Position numbers and translations under genes: made by a program. From Paroedura picta (taxonomy: Eukaryota; Chordata; Lepidosauria; Squamata; Gekkonidae): 64,000 nt of DNA. The stretch is taken from positions 16,355,345 to 16,419,344 of the forward strand of contig NC_135381.1 of NCBI RefSeq assembly GCF_049243985.1, written 5' to 3'. Shown here piece by piece: positions 10,555 to 27,270 of this stretch (positions are counted from its first letter, which is position 1; every line of letters begins with the position of its first letter). Below the pieces are notes generated by a model, which was not told where the DNA came from, did no database searches, and was given only the letters and a program-made list of their open reading frames with translations.

Positions 10555-13500
10555 ATGGCCGTGGCTCTTCTCAACCTTTCTCGGCGACTTGCAACCGGGG
10601 CTCCCGCAGCAGGACTGAGACGGCAGCTGTCGGCGGCTGCAGAAGGGGGCCATGGAGGCGCTTCGAGCAGTAAGTGAGCTGGGCGCGGGCTGGGGCTCGG
10701 TGACCTTGAGGCAGTGGGAGCTCTTAACAGGCACTGGGTGGAACCTCCATGAGTAGAGGTAGTGTACCTCTGAGGGTCAGGTGATGCGGGAAACCATCTC
10801 CTGTGCGTCGGCTTCCCAGAGGTTCCTGTCCATGTGGGAAATCAGGCGGTTGGGCTAGCCGTGCTGGCTGCCCCTCACTCTTCTTCCTTCCTTGCCTGCG
10901 TTCCTGGAATTCATTAGGTTCACCTAGAGTGCCATGCTCAGAGGCACACGGTGGTTAAGTGCTTAGATGCCGAACAGCCCTGGCTCTGGAGAAGAACTGC
11001 AAGGTTCTCTGGTGCTTGTTCACGGGTACTTCTAAAGGTAAAGGTATCCCCTGTGCAAGCACCGAGTCATGTCTGACCCTTTGGGTGATGCCCTCTAGCG
11101 CAGTGGTCCCCAACCTTTTTATCACCGGGGACCACTCAACGCTTGACAATTTTATTGAGGCCCCGTGGGGGGTTAGTTTACTCCTCTACTCTCAACCACT
11201 GCCCTAACACACTCTGATCGCTATGGTAATGCTTAAACATCCCTTCAAAATAAGATACAGACATGCCACAACAATGAACATAAGAAACATTTTATTTTCA
11301 TGGAAATTTTAACTCATGACAATGACAGATCAATGGGAAACCTGAGCTTGTTTCTCTGCAACGAGATAGTCCCATCTGGGAGTGATGGGAGACAATGACA
11401 CCCGAAGTGTGTTGTAAAGGGCCGGGGGGGGGGGGGTCGCTACTCTAGCGTTTTCATGGCAGACTCAATACGGGGTGATTTGCCAGTGCCTTCCCCAGTC
11501 ATTACCGTCTACCCCCCAGCAAGCTGGGTATTCATTTTACCGACCTCAGAAGGATGGAAGGCTGAGTCAACCTTGAGCCGGCAGCTGGGATTGAACTCCC
11601 AGCCTCATGGTCAGAGCTTTCAGACTGCATGTCTGCTGCCACAAGAGGCTCCTTAGCCACAAGAGGCTCTTTAGGAGGCTCCTCCTAAAGGTAGGTTTTG
11701 GCATTTAGATAGAAATGTGGTCCCAGTCCTCTCCCCACCACCTGGAATAATTGGGGAAACTAATACAATTAAATCTTGTCAATAATTTAGACAATAATAA
11801 TCTTTTCAAACAACATTGTTGCATCTCTGCATGCATTAGCAGCTGAATTAAGTCTTGGAGCCAGTCAAGAGCCTTGGCAGTCATTTGGAGCTCTGATCTG
11901 GTTGGGTTTTTGAGTGAATTTCTGAAGAAGGCCATGGCTGAAAGTTAGCTTGAACCAGTGGTTTTTTAAATTAATTATTTCCTAGGCATTGTTGGTTATT
12001 GATCTGAAAGAATGTATTTTATACTATTTTGAAGCAATGTGGTTTGAAAAGAGACTCAGTTATTGTCATGGTTTAATTGTATTAATTGTAACTGCTGTGC
12101 TGTTTGCATTTTCATTATCGATCTACTGTGGTTTTGTTTATACTTTGTTATTTAATTTTATGTTAAAGCATTAAAATAAGTTTAAGTAAGCATCCATTAC
12201 ATTTCTTTCGATTTGTTCCAACACTTTACATTTTTTTTCTAGAAAAAGTGCTTTATCATTTGTGCAAATTTTGTATATCAGCTCCTAAGAAATAAACATT
12301 TTCTATCTTGGCATCAAACTAAGCATGGTTATTTTAGTTAGAAGGTTATTTTAGGTAGGAGGTGTGTTAAGCTAATTTGTACTTGCTATTCAAAGATTAT
12401 AACATAAGCAAAATGACTTCTCTGTAGTTGTAGTAATCTTCATTGTGAGTTTCTGTATACTGAACTCAATGCAGAGTTCAGTATACATCTAATTAGTACA
12501 GTAAGGACACAGATTACATTGTGTTGGAATTATGCATTTTACCCCCCCCCCCCCACACACACTTTTAAAAAAGGTTTCGAGATTCTGTTTGGGAATGATT
12601 TCTTTTTTAGCCCGTACTTGGAAGATCCTGACCTTTGCGGTTGCTCTCCCTGGAGTTGGTGTCTGCATGCTGAACTGCTACCTGAAGGCTCAGCATGAAC
12701 ATGAAAGGCCAGAGTTCATTCCTTATTCTCACCTCCGTATCCGGACCAAGGTATTTGGCTTAGACCAGCATTTAATCTTTTAAACTTCAGGCTATCTGGA
12801 CAGGAAGAGATGTTAATGCCTCATGCTTTGAAATATTATTTGACTTTGATAGAAAACAGACTTTAAAGTTGAGGTATTGGTAAGGAAGCAGAATTTCTTA
12901 TGTAAAGAATCATGCTTATGTTTTTCAACAGAGGATATTTTATTTGAAGCTTCTCTTAAAATGTAAGTTCTGGTATATTGTAACTTAGCCATAACAATTC
13001 AAATAACCTTGGATTTAAAAACATTTTTGAAGTTTTTTAACCCATTTACACATCTTGGAAACTTAGAGTGTGTATGAGAAAGTGAGACTTACCACCTACT
13101 CTTGTTAGACTTGAAAAGTATCTTTTCTAAAGAACAAGGTGGGGCATGTAAACTGGCATCTTCCTGTCCAGTCTAGGGAGAACCTTGACATGGACGACAA
13201 GCGCTTCGCCGTGTACATCTCCAGTGCCAAATTCCGTCTCCTTTTATCTGTCAAACTAAAGGAAACCCAGAGGTAGGCACCACAGTGCCAGTATTATTTT
13301 ATTTTATTTGTATACCCCCCCCCTCAGTAGAATGGCTTATACCTCATACTGACCAAGCATCAACAAAGTTTAAACAGTTCATTAAAATTCAGTAAAAAAT
13401 ATAAAGTATATAAGATTTAAAATTGAGTGGCCATTTAGTTTAACATCAGATGTCAAACATCAGAATAGCAGCATCACCAATCCCAGTTGCCTTCTGCATA

Positions 13501-14915
13501 CTCCAGGAGTTAGTGTATAGTCTGGGGTATCTTTTGGTAGGGAGGGCCCAGTAGTTGTTACTGATTCACTAGTACCAGCCAAAAGCCTGGCAGAAGCCTT
13601 GCAAGCTCTGCAGAACTGTACCAGTTCCGTGAAGGCCAGGATCTGCTCCGGGAGCTCATTCAACCAGGTACATGCCAGGACTGAAAATGTTCTGGTCCTG
13701 GTTGATGCCAAATATACTTCTTGGGGCGAGGGGTAACCAATTGGTTGGTGTTTGCAGAGCAGAGTGCTTTTCAGGGGGTGTAAATAGAAAGGCGGTCTCG
13801 GATACACTGGACCGCGAATGGCCTTATGGGTAAGAACCTTAAACTTGATCCAGAATTCAGCTGGTAACCAGTGCAGCTTTCAGAGCACAGGCAAAATGTG
13901 CGCCTTCCAGGGGGTTCTCTTCCTCCACAAGCAAGCCTATACTAGCACAATAAAACATGTGTTACATCTGTTTTCTTTCCATTGGGTAAATTGCATTTAC
14001 ATTTTTTAAGCTTGTAAGTTTTCAACTGCACATCAATTTTTTTCTTAAAAAGCAAAAGGCTGGCATAGCTGAATTTTGGAAATTACCTGAGCCTACGAAA
14101 TGGTGGTTGACCAGCAAATGAATGGTCTGCAAGAGAAAAAATCTTTGCACTTATTTAACTCATCTGTATCCTTCCTTTGCATATTGTTCTTCTTTCCTCC
14201 ATTTTCTGCTCACAATAACCCTGTGATATAGGTTAGAGAGTGTGTGACTGGCCCAGTCATCCAGCAAGTATCCATGGCATATAGAGATTTGAGCCTTGGC
14301 CTTCTAGATACCAGTTTAACACTCTTCATCACTGCACCACACTACAGTACTCTGATATTGAAAGCAAATGCAATTCAGTTGCTTTTATCTGATTTCTGAC
14401 ATCTTGACAATTTTTGTAAACCAGCATGGGAGTTTCCGTATACCACATGTTGTATTCCAAGGACAAATATGAAGAACAATTTTTGTCTGCTAATGGTGCT
14501 TCTAAAGTGGTAACACCTTGACAGTATCCTCCAGGTTTTTTAGTACAGGTGATACCAGCTGAAGCAGTGGCTTCTTGTAGTTAAATAGACTGAATCTGCA
14601 ATTGTTCACAGGCCTGAATTCAAATAATAGGTCTCTGTAGTTGAAATGTTCTGTATATCCAGGATGTACTTGCTCTGTAACAGTACTCTTGTACTTGTTG
14701 GTGAGCATCATGCATACTGAGTGAAAGAATGTCTCCATCTGCATCATTGCTTGTTAATTATCCATTAAAGAGCTCAAAATACCTGAACAATAGCAAGCTC
14801 AACCATCCTCTGGTCTTTTCTTTTTCAGCCCTTTCCATGGGGCGACGGGAATCATACTCTCTTCCATAATCCTCGGACCAACCCTCTCCCAACGGGTTAT
14901 GAAGATGAGCAATAA
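10555..14915 (+). CDS. COX6A1: Cytochrome c oxidase subunit 6A1, mitochondrial
   Basis: This is the nuclear-encoded subunit VIa of respiratory complex IV, a single-pass protein of the inner mitochondrial membrane. Three coding exons were read: 10555-10669, 12611-12750 and 14829-14915. They have GT/AG borders and sum to 342 bases, 113 aa plus TAA (human 109). The first 30 or so residues are rich in Arg, Ala and Leu with no acidic residue, as in a transit peptide. Residues 44-63 form the membrane helix. The family signatures 'EHERPEF', 'HLRIRTK' and '[15 protein letters not shown]' are all present. It has one residue fewer than human before 'EHERPEF'. The ATG matches the family start. Intron 2 holds an unexplained exon-like stretch (13172-13272) and a LINE fragment. 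The neighbour TRIAP1 faces it tail to tail. The A1 rather than A2 paralog is inferred from gene order. Confidence 0.93.
11033..11655 (-). mobile_element. Sauria-type tRNA SINE split by a hAT insertion
   Basis: The left part (11033-11100) is 'aaaggtaaaggtatcccctg' onward and the right part (11443-11655) is 'gttttcatggcagactcaat' onward. Together they match the intact antisense copy at 46085-46371. The break falls exactly at an 8-base duplication, ctctagcg (11093-11100 and 11443-11450), flanking the hAT element. The tRNA-like head is at the right end, so the SINE is read on the minus strand. Confidence 0.8.
11101..11442 (+). mobile_element. hAT-type non-autonomous element inside a SINE
   Basis: It starts 'cagtggtccccaacc' and ends within the G-rich stretch before 11443. 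A perfect 8-base target duplication, ctctagcg, flanks it. The 342-base interior ('ccggggaccactcaacgctt') has no open frame of note. It lies in COX6A1 intron 1. Confidence 0.8.
13172..13272 (+). other. Unexplained exon-like open stretch in COX6A1 intron 2
   Basis: A good acceptor (polypyrimidine then 'tgtccag', ending 13171) and donor ('cagaggtaggc', GT at 13273) bracket 101 bases. They read without a stop in one frame, with part of it '[20 protein letters not shown]'. Many codons in the first half end in G or C, unlike the A/T-rich intron around it. A length of 101 would shift the COX6A1 frame, and the alternative acceptor at 13176 (96 bases) meets a stop in the COX6A1 phase. I do not recognise the peptide. 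It may be a fragment of another gene or chance. Confidence 0.35.
13290..13440. repeat. LINE-like 3' end fragment
   Basis: 'attttatttgtatacccccc' followed by 'acagttcattaaaattcag' resembles the short LINE-derived 3' ends seen at 48536-48605 and 56870-56945. The copy is diverged, so its limits are approximate. Confidence 0.4.
13490..13940 (+). repeat. LINE-derived fragment (family not assigned)
   Basis: The strings 'gagctcattcaaccaggtac', 'gccaggactgaaaatgttct' and 'aagaaccttaaacttgatcc' look like a repeat often seen in reptile genomes near LINE 3' regions. This is pattern memory, not an alignment. It reads through COX6A1 intron 2 and has no long intact frame. Confidence 0.45.
14160..14345 (-). 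repeat. CORE/MIR-like SINE, antisense, old
   Basis: 'acaataaccctgtgatatag', 'gactggcccagtcatccagc' and 'gatttgagccttggccttct' then 'actgcaccacac' follow the order of an antisense MIR-type SINE with its tRNA-like head at the right end. It is strongly diverged. Confidence 0.5.
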
Positions 14916-15050
14916 ATGAGTGGACCACAGTATCACCATGGACCATTAAGGTGGCTGGGCTTCACAATCAAAATGCTCTCCATTCCTTGTACTGTCAAAT
15001 TATAAATTCTTCCTGATCTCTAGCAGTTTGTTTTTGGCAGAGATCACCTA

Positions 15051-15056
15051 AATAAA
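15051..15056 (+). terminator. COX6A1 poly(A) signal
   Basis: AATAAA lies 136 bases after the COX6A1 stop codon. It is the first canonical signal on that strand, giving a short 3' UTR. Confidence 0.65.
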
Positions 15057-15074
15057 GCTATTCCATAAAAGTAT

Positions 15075-17046
15075 TTTTGCGAATTGTCTTGGATACTAAG
15101 CTTGGTTTGGATCCAGCCAGCTTTTTCACCTAGTTCTCCAAATTACAGCCCCCTGTCCCTCATGGCTTTTGAATTCCCTGATCACTAGCAGAGATTTTTT
15201 TTTCTTTCCCCTTTTCACCAGCAGAAAGGTTAGCTGGATCCAACCCACTGGCTGACCTAGTATTCCTTACTATTTTTTTTCTTGGGAAGCTCCACTTTAG
15301 GGGGGACAAAAGCAGCATCTGTGCAAAGTAGTAAAGAGTTCTGCTTTGGAAGAAAGGAATTACTATGACTTTCATCACTAAGTTGTTGGGCCTTTATGCT
15401 ATTTAGTTCTGAATTGAGTTTTTTTTCTCTTCAAGCTGACTAGCCTTTAGTGTAGAAAGAAATGATGCACCAGAGAGAAGGAAAACCATGGTCTGGGTAA
15501 AACCTATTATAAGGGAGCATTATTGCAAGTTGTCTAGAATCACTTTTGGGGGAGAAATGGAGGCTATTAGTATTCTACAAAGGTAAACCATTTCACCAGG
15601 TCTGTGTAGGCTTACATTTTTGAAGAGACACTGCATTGTGATTGACAGCCACTGCATGCTGGGTTTATCAAAATGTATGGATCCAAGATTATCTTTGCAA
15701 CTTTAAGCACCTTGCCAGATATAGCTCCCTTTTTGGGCCAGCAAGTTTAGGCATGCTATTTGACTTCAGTAGTTCATTACTCAAGGTCAGACTGTCCAAC
15801 TTCAGTCATTTCTAACTGATGTGGCAGTGGTCAAAAATAGAAAGGAAAATGAGAGCTGCAAAGCCCCCAAAGCTTCCTGTGAACACTGACATCTGAATCT
15901 TCCTGATATGAGCTCTTTCAAGACAACGGCCATCTTTCTGTAAAGAGGGATGCATAACTCAAAAGGGTCTTACAGTAATACAGCCAAAGCAACCATTCAT
16001 TGACTGTCTTGTGTCTCAAGAGCTATGCACTGCTGGTGGGAAGGCTTTGATTGCCGATATTCCTTACCATACCTTACCCAGCATTGTTCCAGAGGGTCTT
16101 CTTATCCTGGACCCAGCACTGCAGTCGGTGAGAAAGTTATGCTGTGAGGTTTGCTCAAAAGGTATTTCAAAGTCTGAAGTGCTTTAAATACCCTTGTATG
16201 ATTATAACTCAGTGGAGTGATTCAGTACTCCCCCTGCCCCAACTGCCTCTGGATTGATCTAGTAGACAGAATGACGGAGACTTCAGCCAAGATGTTATCA
16301 GATTTCTGTGGGGACCTATACACTCAAATTCTTGGCTTCTGTTTAAATGACAACAAAGCACAATTGTCTTACAAGAAAGCACAAAGGTTTCTTATGGTGT
16401 GCTTGTATCCTGCTTGAGCATCACAAAGAATCAAACACAAAGGAAGACTGAGGTGTTATGGCTGGTGCAGAAATGGTTGGTGGCCCACTTGACCTCTGTT
16501 CTTGCTTTGGTGCTACAGTTCTAGTAACTAGTACTCAGTCAGCAAGTGTTTCTTCCTAGTAAAAATCTTTGAGAGACAAGCTGTTGGCTCAGAGAAGAAC
16601 CACACCGGGACCAACAGACTGATTAATTACTGGAGTTTCTATCGAGACAGAAACATATATACCTGCCTTTTCTCTCAAAAGAGCTTTGGCTGTGCAGCAC
16701 ATTAAATCAGTACCAAAACCATAACTGACGTCTTCAAGCCACTATAGAATCCAATTTTATTATCCTAATTGAATTTCCATCATTGCATAGAGCAGAATAA
16801 ATACAGCTGTTCAGTCATGTTAATATAAGGCACTCTCTGTTCCAAGAACATTATGCCCACAAGCAGCCCGATTGTATTTATGCTTACTTGGAAGGTAGAT
16901 GTACTATAAATGAAACTTCTCCAGAGCCTGGGATTACAGCCTGAATTTAAATCCCCCCCTCTATAAGTATCGCTAGATAATCCCTACATTGGTCAAGTGT
17001 GCAAAGAGATGGAATGAATTGGAACTTTGTCCCTAGTGCTGAAGAG
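15075..17046. other. Intergenic DNA between COX6A1 and TRIAP1
   Basis: No exon, RNA gene or clear repeat was recognised over this A/T-rich stretch. Confidence 0.4.
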
Positions 17047-17188
17047 CAGGAGTAGTCAACCTGTGGTCCTCCAGATGTTCATGGACTACAAGTCCCATGA
17101 GCCCCTGCCAGCATTTGCAAATGCTGACAGGGGCTCATGGGAATTGTAGTCCATGAACATCTGGAGGACCACAGGTTGACTACCACTG
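17047..17188. mobile_element. hAT-type foldback MITE
   Basis: Starts 'caggagtagtcaacctgtgg' and ends with the near-exact inverse. It is 142 bases with long paired arms and a short centre ('gcatttgcaaatgctg'). The flanks ctgaagag (17039-17046) and ctgcagag (17189-17196) match at seven of eight bases, the length expected for hAT. Confidence 0.8.
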
Positions 17189-17527
17189 CTGCAGAGAATT
17201 CCTTAAACTCTAAAGCAGCAACTCTTCACCGTCTGTGCATGTGTTCTTTATACAAGATGAAAGCAAGCAGGATATTTTCAGAGCACCATAACTAGGAAGT
17301 GACCTTGCTGTTGGCTTGGTGGAAGTTGACAGGAAACACATACTACGGGAAAATAATTTATTTTGGTACTCTGCAAAATAAGCTGTGAAGATGTATTAAC
17401 TAGGGTTGCACTTGATATTATTATATTCCATAATAGCAGCGTTTCTGCAGCTGAAATAAGGGCTTTAAGCCTATAACTGTGGTACAAAGCTAGCCGGGTG
17501 TTTGCATATACATGCCACTTACACAAA

Positions 17528-17795
17528 GGTATAAGAGAGCTGTTTTTTATACCCCACTTTTCACTACTTGAAGGAATTCCAAAGACTTACAAACATCTTT
17601 CCCTTCCTCTCCCCAACAGACACCCTGTGAGGTAGGTGGGGCTGAGAGAGCTCTGACAGAACTGCTATCAGAACAGCTTCAAGAGAACTGACTAGCTCAG
17701 GGTCATCAATCTGGCTGCATGTAGAGGAATGAGGAATCAAACCTGGTCCTCCAAATTGAATTCTACTGTTCTTTAAACACTATACCACAGTGAGA
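17528..17795 (-). repeat. tRNA-derived SINE, antisense
   Basis: An older copy of the family at 2465-3380 and 8178-8430. 'cccaacagacaccctgtgag' and 'gtaggtggggctgagagagc' mark the body. The tRNA B box appears as 'ggaatcaaacc' (17733-17743). Confidence 0.7.
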
Positions 17796-18165
17796 TGTAA
17801 TTACAAAATGAGGCCAATAAATCATTCTTCCATATCCTACTTTAAATCAAAGGTTTGAATTTCTAGCAAGTGAATATAATGCTTCTGATACAGTCTCTTG
17901 GACTCTGGGAAGTGTTGACTTTTATAACTGTTAGTGTTTAAGGTTGTTCTGGCTGCCCCAGACTAGTATGGAACTTCATATGATAATTTAAAGGGAAGCC
18001 ATGGAGGAGAGGCAGAGCTCTGTGTATTTCTTAGTAGTTCTAAACCAGCTGCTTTAATGTCTTGACTAAAAATTCAATACATTTTCACTAATGTAGTGAG
18101 CTTTATATAAATTTTATATATATGCGCCAAGGCAGCTGCTTGTATGAACTTTCTACTTCACAGTA

Positions 18166-18171
18166 TTTATT
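18166..18171 (-). terminator. Possible TRIAP1 poly(A) signal
   Basis: TTTATT on plus is AATAAA on minus, about 850 bases after the TRIAP1 stop. It is the nearest canonical hexamer that I noticed, but a non-canonical signal closer to the stop is possible. Confidence 0.35.
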
Positions 18172-19019
18172 CTAAATTTTCTTAGTTGTTTCAGCAAAAC
18201 ATCTAGGGAGCTCATGTAACATGAATTGATGCTGTCTAATACTCTGAGGGACAAAGAAGAATTGCATTTCAACCACACACTTTGTACAGATTTCTTACCT
18301 TCTAAACCTGGAGCCCACAAAATGGTCTGTTTTGCCTAACAAAATGCAGGAGACAAGAGGAGTTTCCCATTCAAGAAGAAGTATTTGCAGCCTACTGAAC
18401 AAAATTATGCAGCTGCTTCTCTTTTACTTTTACTAAACAGAAGCAAAAAGCAAGTTCTAGATAGGTTATGTCTTACTTCCCCTTGCCAAAAGAAAGCACT
18501 ATATCCCTGAATCTTCCCTATAGCTGGGCAGAGGGTTAGAAAGAATTTGGGTCTTTTTATAAGCACACAGGGCTTTGTTTTTTTTTTTTAAAGCAATAGT
18601 ATGAGGCTACATTCTTCAGAGAGAAGTATCATTTCTCCACAACACTGCTCAAGTGCTATATTTTCCATCCTTTAGATAACCAGTACTGAAAGCACTTCCG
18701 GAAATGGCACCATTTGAGAGAGGAGTTTCAGAAAACAAGGCTACAACACTGCATTATATCTATAATTGCAGCTTAAACTGGTCTACATGGGGAGAGGGGG
18801 AGGAAGGCTGATCAGTAACTCCATATAAACTGAAATTGATTCCTCCTACTCATTCTCTCCCCAATGGTAACACCCACCCTTAATTCATTAAATACAAAGC
18901 TTCATTTACGAGGCAGAAAATGCAATGGAGAAAAGTCCTTGTATTTCAGATAGCAGCCAACTTGTCCTCGTGCCACTGTGATTCAAAATTCAAAGGCCTT
19001 CTCTTGTATTCCATCAAGG

Positions 19020-23482
<4,463 letters not shown>

Positions 23483-24150
23483 ACTCTGGAATTCATGCAG
23501 TTGCATCCAGGATTAAATCTTTCAAATCCTCCTACACAGCCTTCTGTGAATGGATGACAAGACTGCCTTGTCTGAGTATTATTAACTCTTGCAATTTCTG
23601 AACATCCCATGTATATTTACAGCTCCCAATCGAAGCAGTAATGCAACACCCACTAAAACAAGCTTATCAATTTCCATTAGGTTGAGTGTGTGTCTAAGTC
23701 TGTGTTGGATTGTGGCCAAAAGCATTTTAAAAACCCTCAAAAATCAAGGGAATGATGCAGAAAAAAGGGATCACATTGGGGTGACATGCACACAAAACGT
23801 TGAAACAATTGTAAATGCACTTAATTCACTATTACATTTACTGCTAAGTAGATGGGGGGGAAATGAGAGCAGCAGCTTTCAATGTACGTCAGAATGGAGT
23901 AAAAAATGTCCAGCATTGTCAGTCAATAACAGAAAAGGGGTGCAATACACCCCCCACACACACACCAAAACATACATTGGAACAGTTTAGTTCTTTAAGT
24001 GAAAAGAATACATATAGTCCTCAGTGGTGTTGGTCCACAAGTGTTTTATATGAGGTATGCTCGTTTTAAAATATACAGTATTTTCCCCTCTATTAAGTGT
24101 GTAAACAGATGGAGTGCAAGATATACTAAGCACATGTTGTTGCCCACTGT

Positions 24151-24156
24151 AATAAA
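24151..24156 (+). terminator. GATC proximal poly(A) signal candidate
   Basis: AATAAA 670 bases after the GATC stop. A second candidate lies at 26195. Confidence 0.45.
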
Positions 24157-24770
24157 GTATTTTGAGAAGTATCCTGGACTGTTGGTAAAAGATAGTGGCA
24201 GATTTCTTAAATATGAATGTTCTTTAGCAGATAAAGAATCTCCTTGCTTGGAAAATGCATCAGACCCTTGGAATGGAAGCATTACACAACATCACAGATC
24301 CCTGACATTTTTGAGGCTGTGTAGCTTTGGAGTTCTGCCACAAGGGGCTGTACACAATCAAAAAATGGCTGCTACAGAAGGTAGATCCAGTTGCAGTATG
24401 CCAGGGATTTGGTGATACGTAACTTCTGTAGTAACTCTTCAACGTTTTAGGCAGAAGATCTGTTTAAAACAATGCTATTTAAAATATTTTCTTAAATACA
24501 ACTTGCCTTCAATCACACAGTAATGATCTTTATGCTGTGATGGCACCTGCTGCCAAACCTAGACTTTTAAAGCTCTGCAAGTCGTGGCCTGCAGAACCAA
24601 AGCCCCTCTGGCCTTACCCACTTTTCAAAAGCACATGGGTGTCATAGTGGGCACTCCAGGAGAATGTGCTACTTCATTATTCCACAGAACTTTACAAAAG
24701 GAATGAGAACAAACCAGAATGTTAAATGTTGGCTCAACACTAAATCTGTTTTTTAAGAATCACTCTAGCA

Positions 24771-25160
24771 CAGTGGTTCTCAACTTTCCTAATACCACAA
24801 CCCTTTAATACAGTTCCTCATGTTGTGGTGACCCCCCAACCATAAAATTATGCAAGCATTCCTTCACAGAAATTAAACCAAAACTGATCAATGGTGTGAA
24901 AATCCATTGCTTATGATTGTATATTATTTTTTTCCCGGGGTTTCTTAGTGCAGTTCTGCTTCGTCCTGCCGAGCCGCCACCTGGAGCGCCTGGCAGGAGA
25001 CTGCACTGGAGGCACAGCTTGGCGGCTAAGCACGGGCGCCTGCAGAATTGGCAACAGTGGCAGTTCCCCCCTCCCCGGCCAAACTGCTCGCCCTGCCACG
25101 ACCCCTGTGAAAGGGTTGTTTGACCCTCAAAGGGGTCCTGAACCCCAGGTTGGGAATCAC
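24771..25160 (+). mobile_element. hAT-type non-autonomous element, 390 bp
   Basis: Starts 'cagtggttctcaactttcc' and ends 'aggttgggaatcac', with partial terminal inverted repeats. A perfect 8-base duplication, ctctagca, flanks it (24763-24770 and 25161-25168). The interior has a G/C-rich block (24950-25080) with no intact transposase frame. If the distal GATC poly(A) site is used, it lies inside the GATC 3' UTR. Confidence 0.82.
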
Positions 25161-26194
25161 CTCTAGCACTTTACAAATGTGGAATTTTGATTGTATTGTT
25201 TGAATATAAGAACACATACAGCTTGATCCTATGCAAGCTGACATAGGCGTTCATCAGTAGTGCTTTACACAAGGTGTTTAAGCCTACAGCTTTAATAGCC
25301 TATATCACAGCACCTCAATTAACAAGGCCCAGAAATCTGTTTCCCATTCTCCCTGGCAAATGGTTCTACTGTATGCCTCTCCTCCTGTTTCCAACACCAG
25401 TTTGTGATGACCAGACATGCTGCTCCTTCCCTCCCTTCTTTCTCTTACCAGTCTAACTTCTCAACAGTCAGGCTGCATTCTCCTACAATTCCCAGCCCCA
25501 ATAAATTAAAGCAGGGGTGCCATGCATCGACAGGATCCAGCTCACAAAGGGCTGAGTTGGAAAGGAGAAAAAATGCCTGTTTCACCGGAAAGACCTACAG
25601 GCCTCACCACCAAGCTCAGATGTAGTTAAATATTCTCCACGTGGAATTGCACATCAGCCAAAACCTACTGACACTTGAAGGTAAATGGGACCTAATCCCA
25701 ACTTTATGTGCCATGGTTCAGGATTAACATATGCCTTCAAAGTACTGTGACATCACAAAGTAGACCTCCAAAGGGACATGGTCAGTTTACAGCCAGCTAA
25801 AGCCAGCCAAAGAACTGGACATCTAGTTATCTGAGTATAACACTATCTTTTTTTGCAGAGCTTAATCTTGTCAAGACCCTGTTCCCATGGTGCCTTCCCT
25901 ATCTTGACATGTTAGTATGCTTTCATTGCCCAGTATTTTTCCACAGACCAGAAGGGGAGGCAGAGTGGTTTTGATTGCTGTGACCTTGTATATGTAGTTT
26001 AGGAATGCTTTGTGGTGTCTAGGCTCCAGTGTGCACTTCACATGGGAAACCTTGATTGGAAGCTTTCATGCCTGGCATTTTGATTAGTTTTCAAATTGGT
26101 GGAGGGTTCCCAGGGAAAACACAAAAGTTATGCTTGTAAGCTTGTCCTTTAGCTCTAGCAAGAAAGCCCTGTGTGATCTGTTTGCTATTTCTTT

Positions 26195-26200
26195 AATAAA
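26195..26200 (+). terminator. GATC distal poly(A) signal candidate
   Basis: AATAAA followed within 40 bases by a T/G-rich stretch ('tctgcttgttgaaagtttg'), the usual layout of an active site. Use would give a 3' UTR of about 2.7 kb. Confidence 0.45.
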
Positions 26201-26215
26201 GACATTTCACTTAGC

Positions 26216-27270
26216 AGCAAGTCTGCTTGTTGAAAGTTTGACAGAGGACCAATATCTGATCCAAGGTTCAACCTTTAAAAAAAGTGTTCTCTGATGGCAG
26301 CACTTACTTGCTAACTGGGAACATTTTCGTTATGCTTGCAGGCTGACTTACAAAGTGTGCTTATGTGTGTGTGATAATACTTTAAACCAGGGGAACCTCC
26401 CCTTAGTTTAGGTTTCCATCAATGGGGCAAGCACCCACTACCAACAAACTATAAAGCACTAAGTAAATTGAGGTTGGCTAAGATTATTATGTGGTAAGTA
26501 CAGGGTCACCAAGTAAAACAGCTGAATGGGAATTTAAACGTCTTCCGGATTGTAGTCTGATACTATTCTCCATGTCATACTAGCTGTGGAGTATCTCCAT
26601 CACATGTATTTGGATTTACAAGTGAAAAGGAGCACAAAACACCCCGGCTTGCCACGTCTTCACCCAAAGAGACACCTGCTTCGGCTCCCATCCTGAGCAT
26701 TGTTTGTGGGACTACACTGCCTTCTGTAAAAGCCTATGCATTTGGCTTAGAGTAATATAATATATTTGATGTTTTAACAGTGGGCAAAAACTAGGGTGTT
26801 TCTTTAAATAAACAGTAGAAAGATATTTAAACTTCAAGCACAACTGCGCTTCAGTACATTCCAACATCCTCACTGCACAAAAAGACAAATACCCACTTGT
26901 GAGTTACAGAAACATGTAAGTATATTTCAAAACACCACAACAGGCTGAGCCATACAGGTTGCTCCACTGCTTTACAGCACCATCCTGTGGACATACCAAT
27001 ACAAGCTGAGTCTCAAGCTCATTTTTCCTCACTTAGAAGAAACAAAACAATTTACATTTTCCAAACAAAAAGTCTTAAGTGGCAACGGTTTATAGCATTT
27101 CATTACCAACACTTCCCTAGTAAAAACTGTAAGTCATAAAAAAAGATTGTTGAATAGAAAGGAAAAAAAAAAGGCTTCCTACGAAAGACTATATCCATCC
27201 GTTTTGGAATGTAAACTCTGAGCAGAAATAAAGAGCTCAGTTCACATTTTAAAAGTCCCTGATGGGTGAA
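26216..27270 (-). other. SRSF9 3' UTR and intergenic DNA
   Basis: The SRSF9 stop is at 27271. No canonical AATAAA on the minus strand was found in this stretch; only the variant TATAAA near 27088-27093 was seen. The 3' end of SRSF9 therefore stays undefined. Confidence 0.35.
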
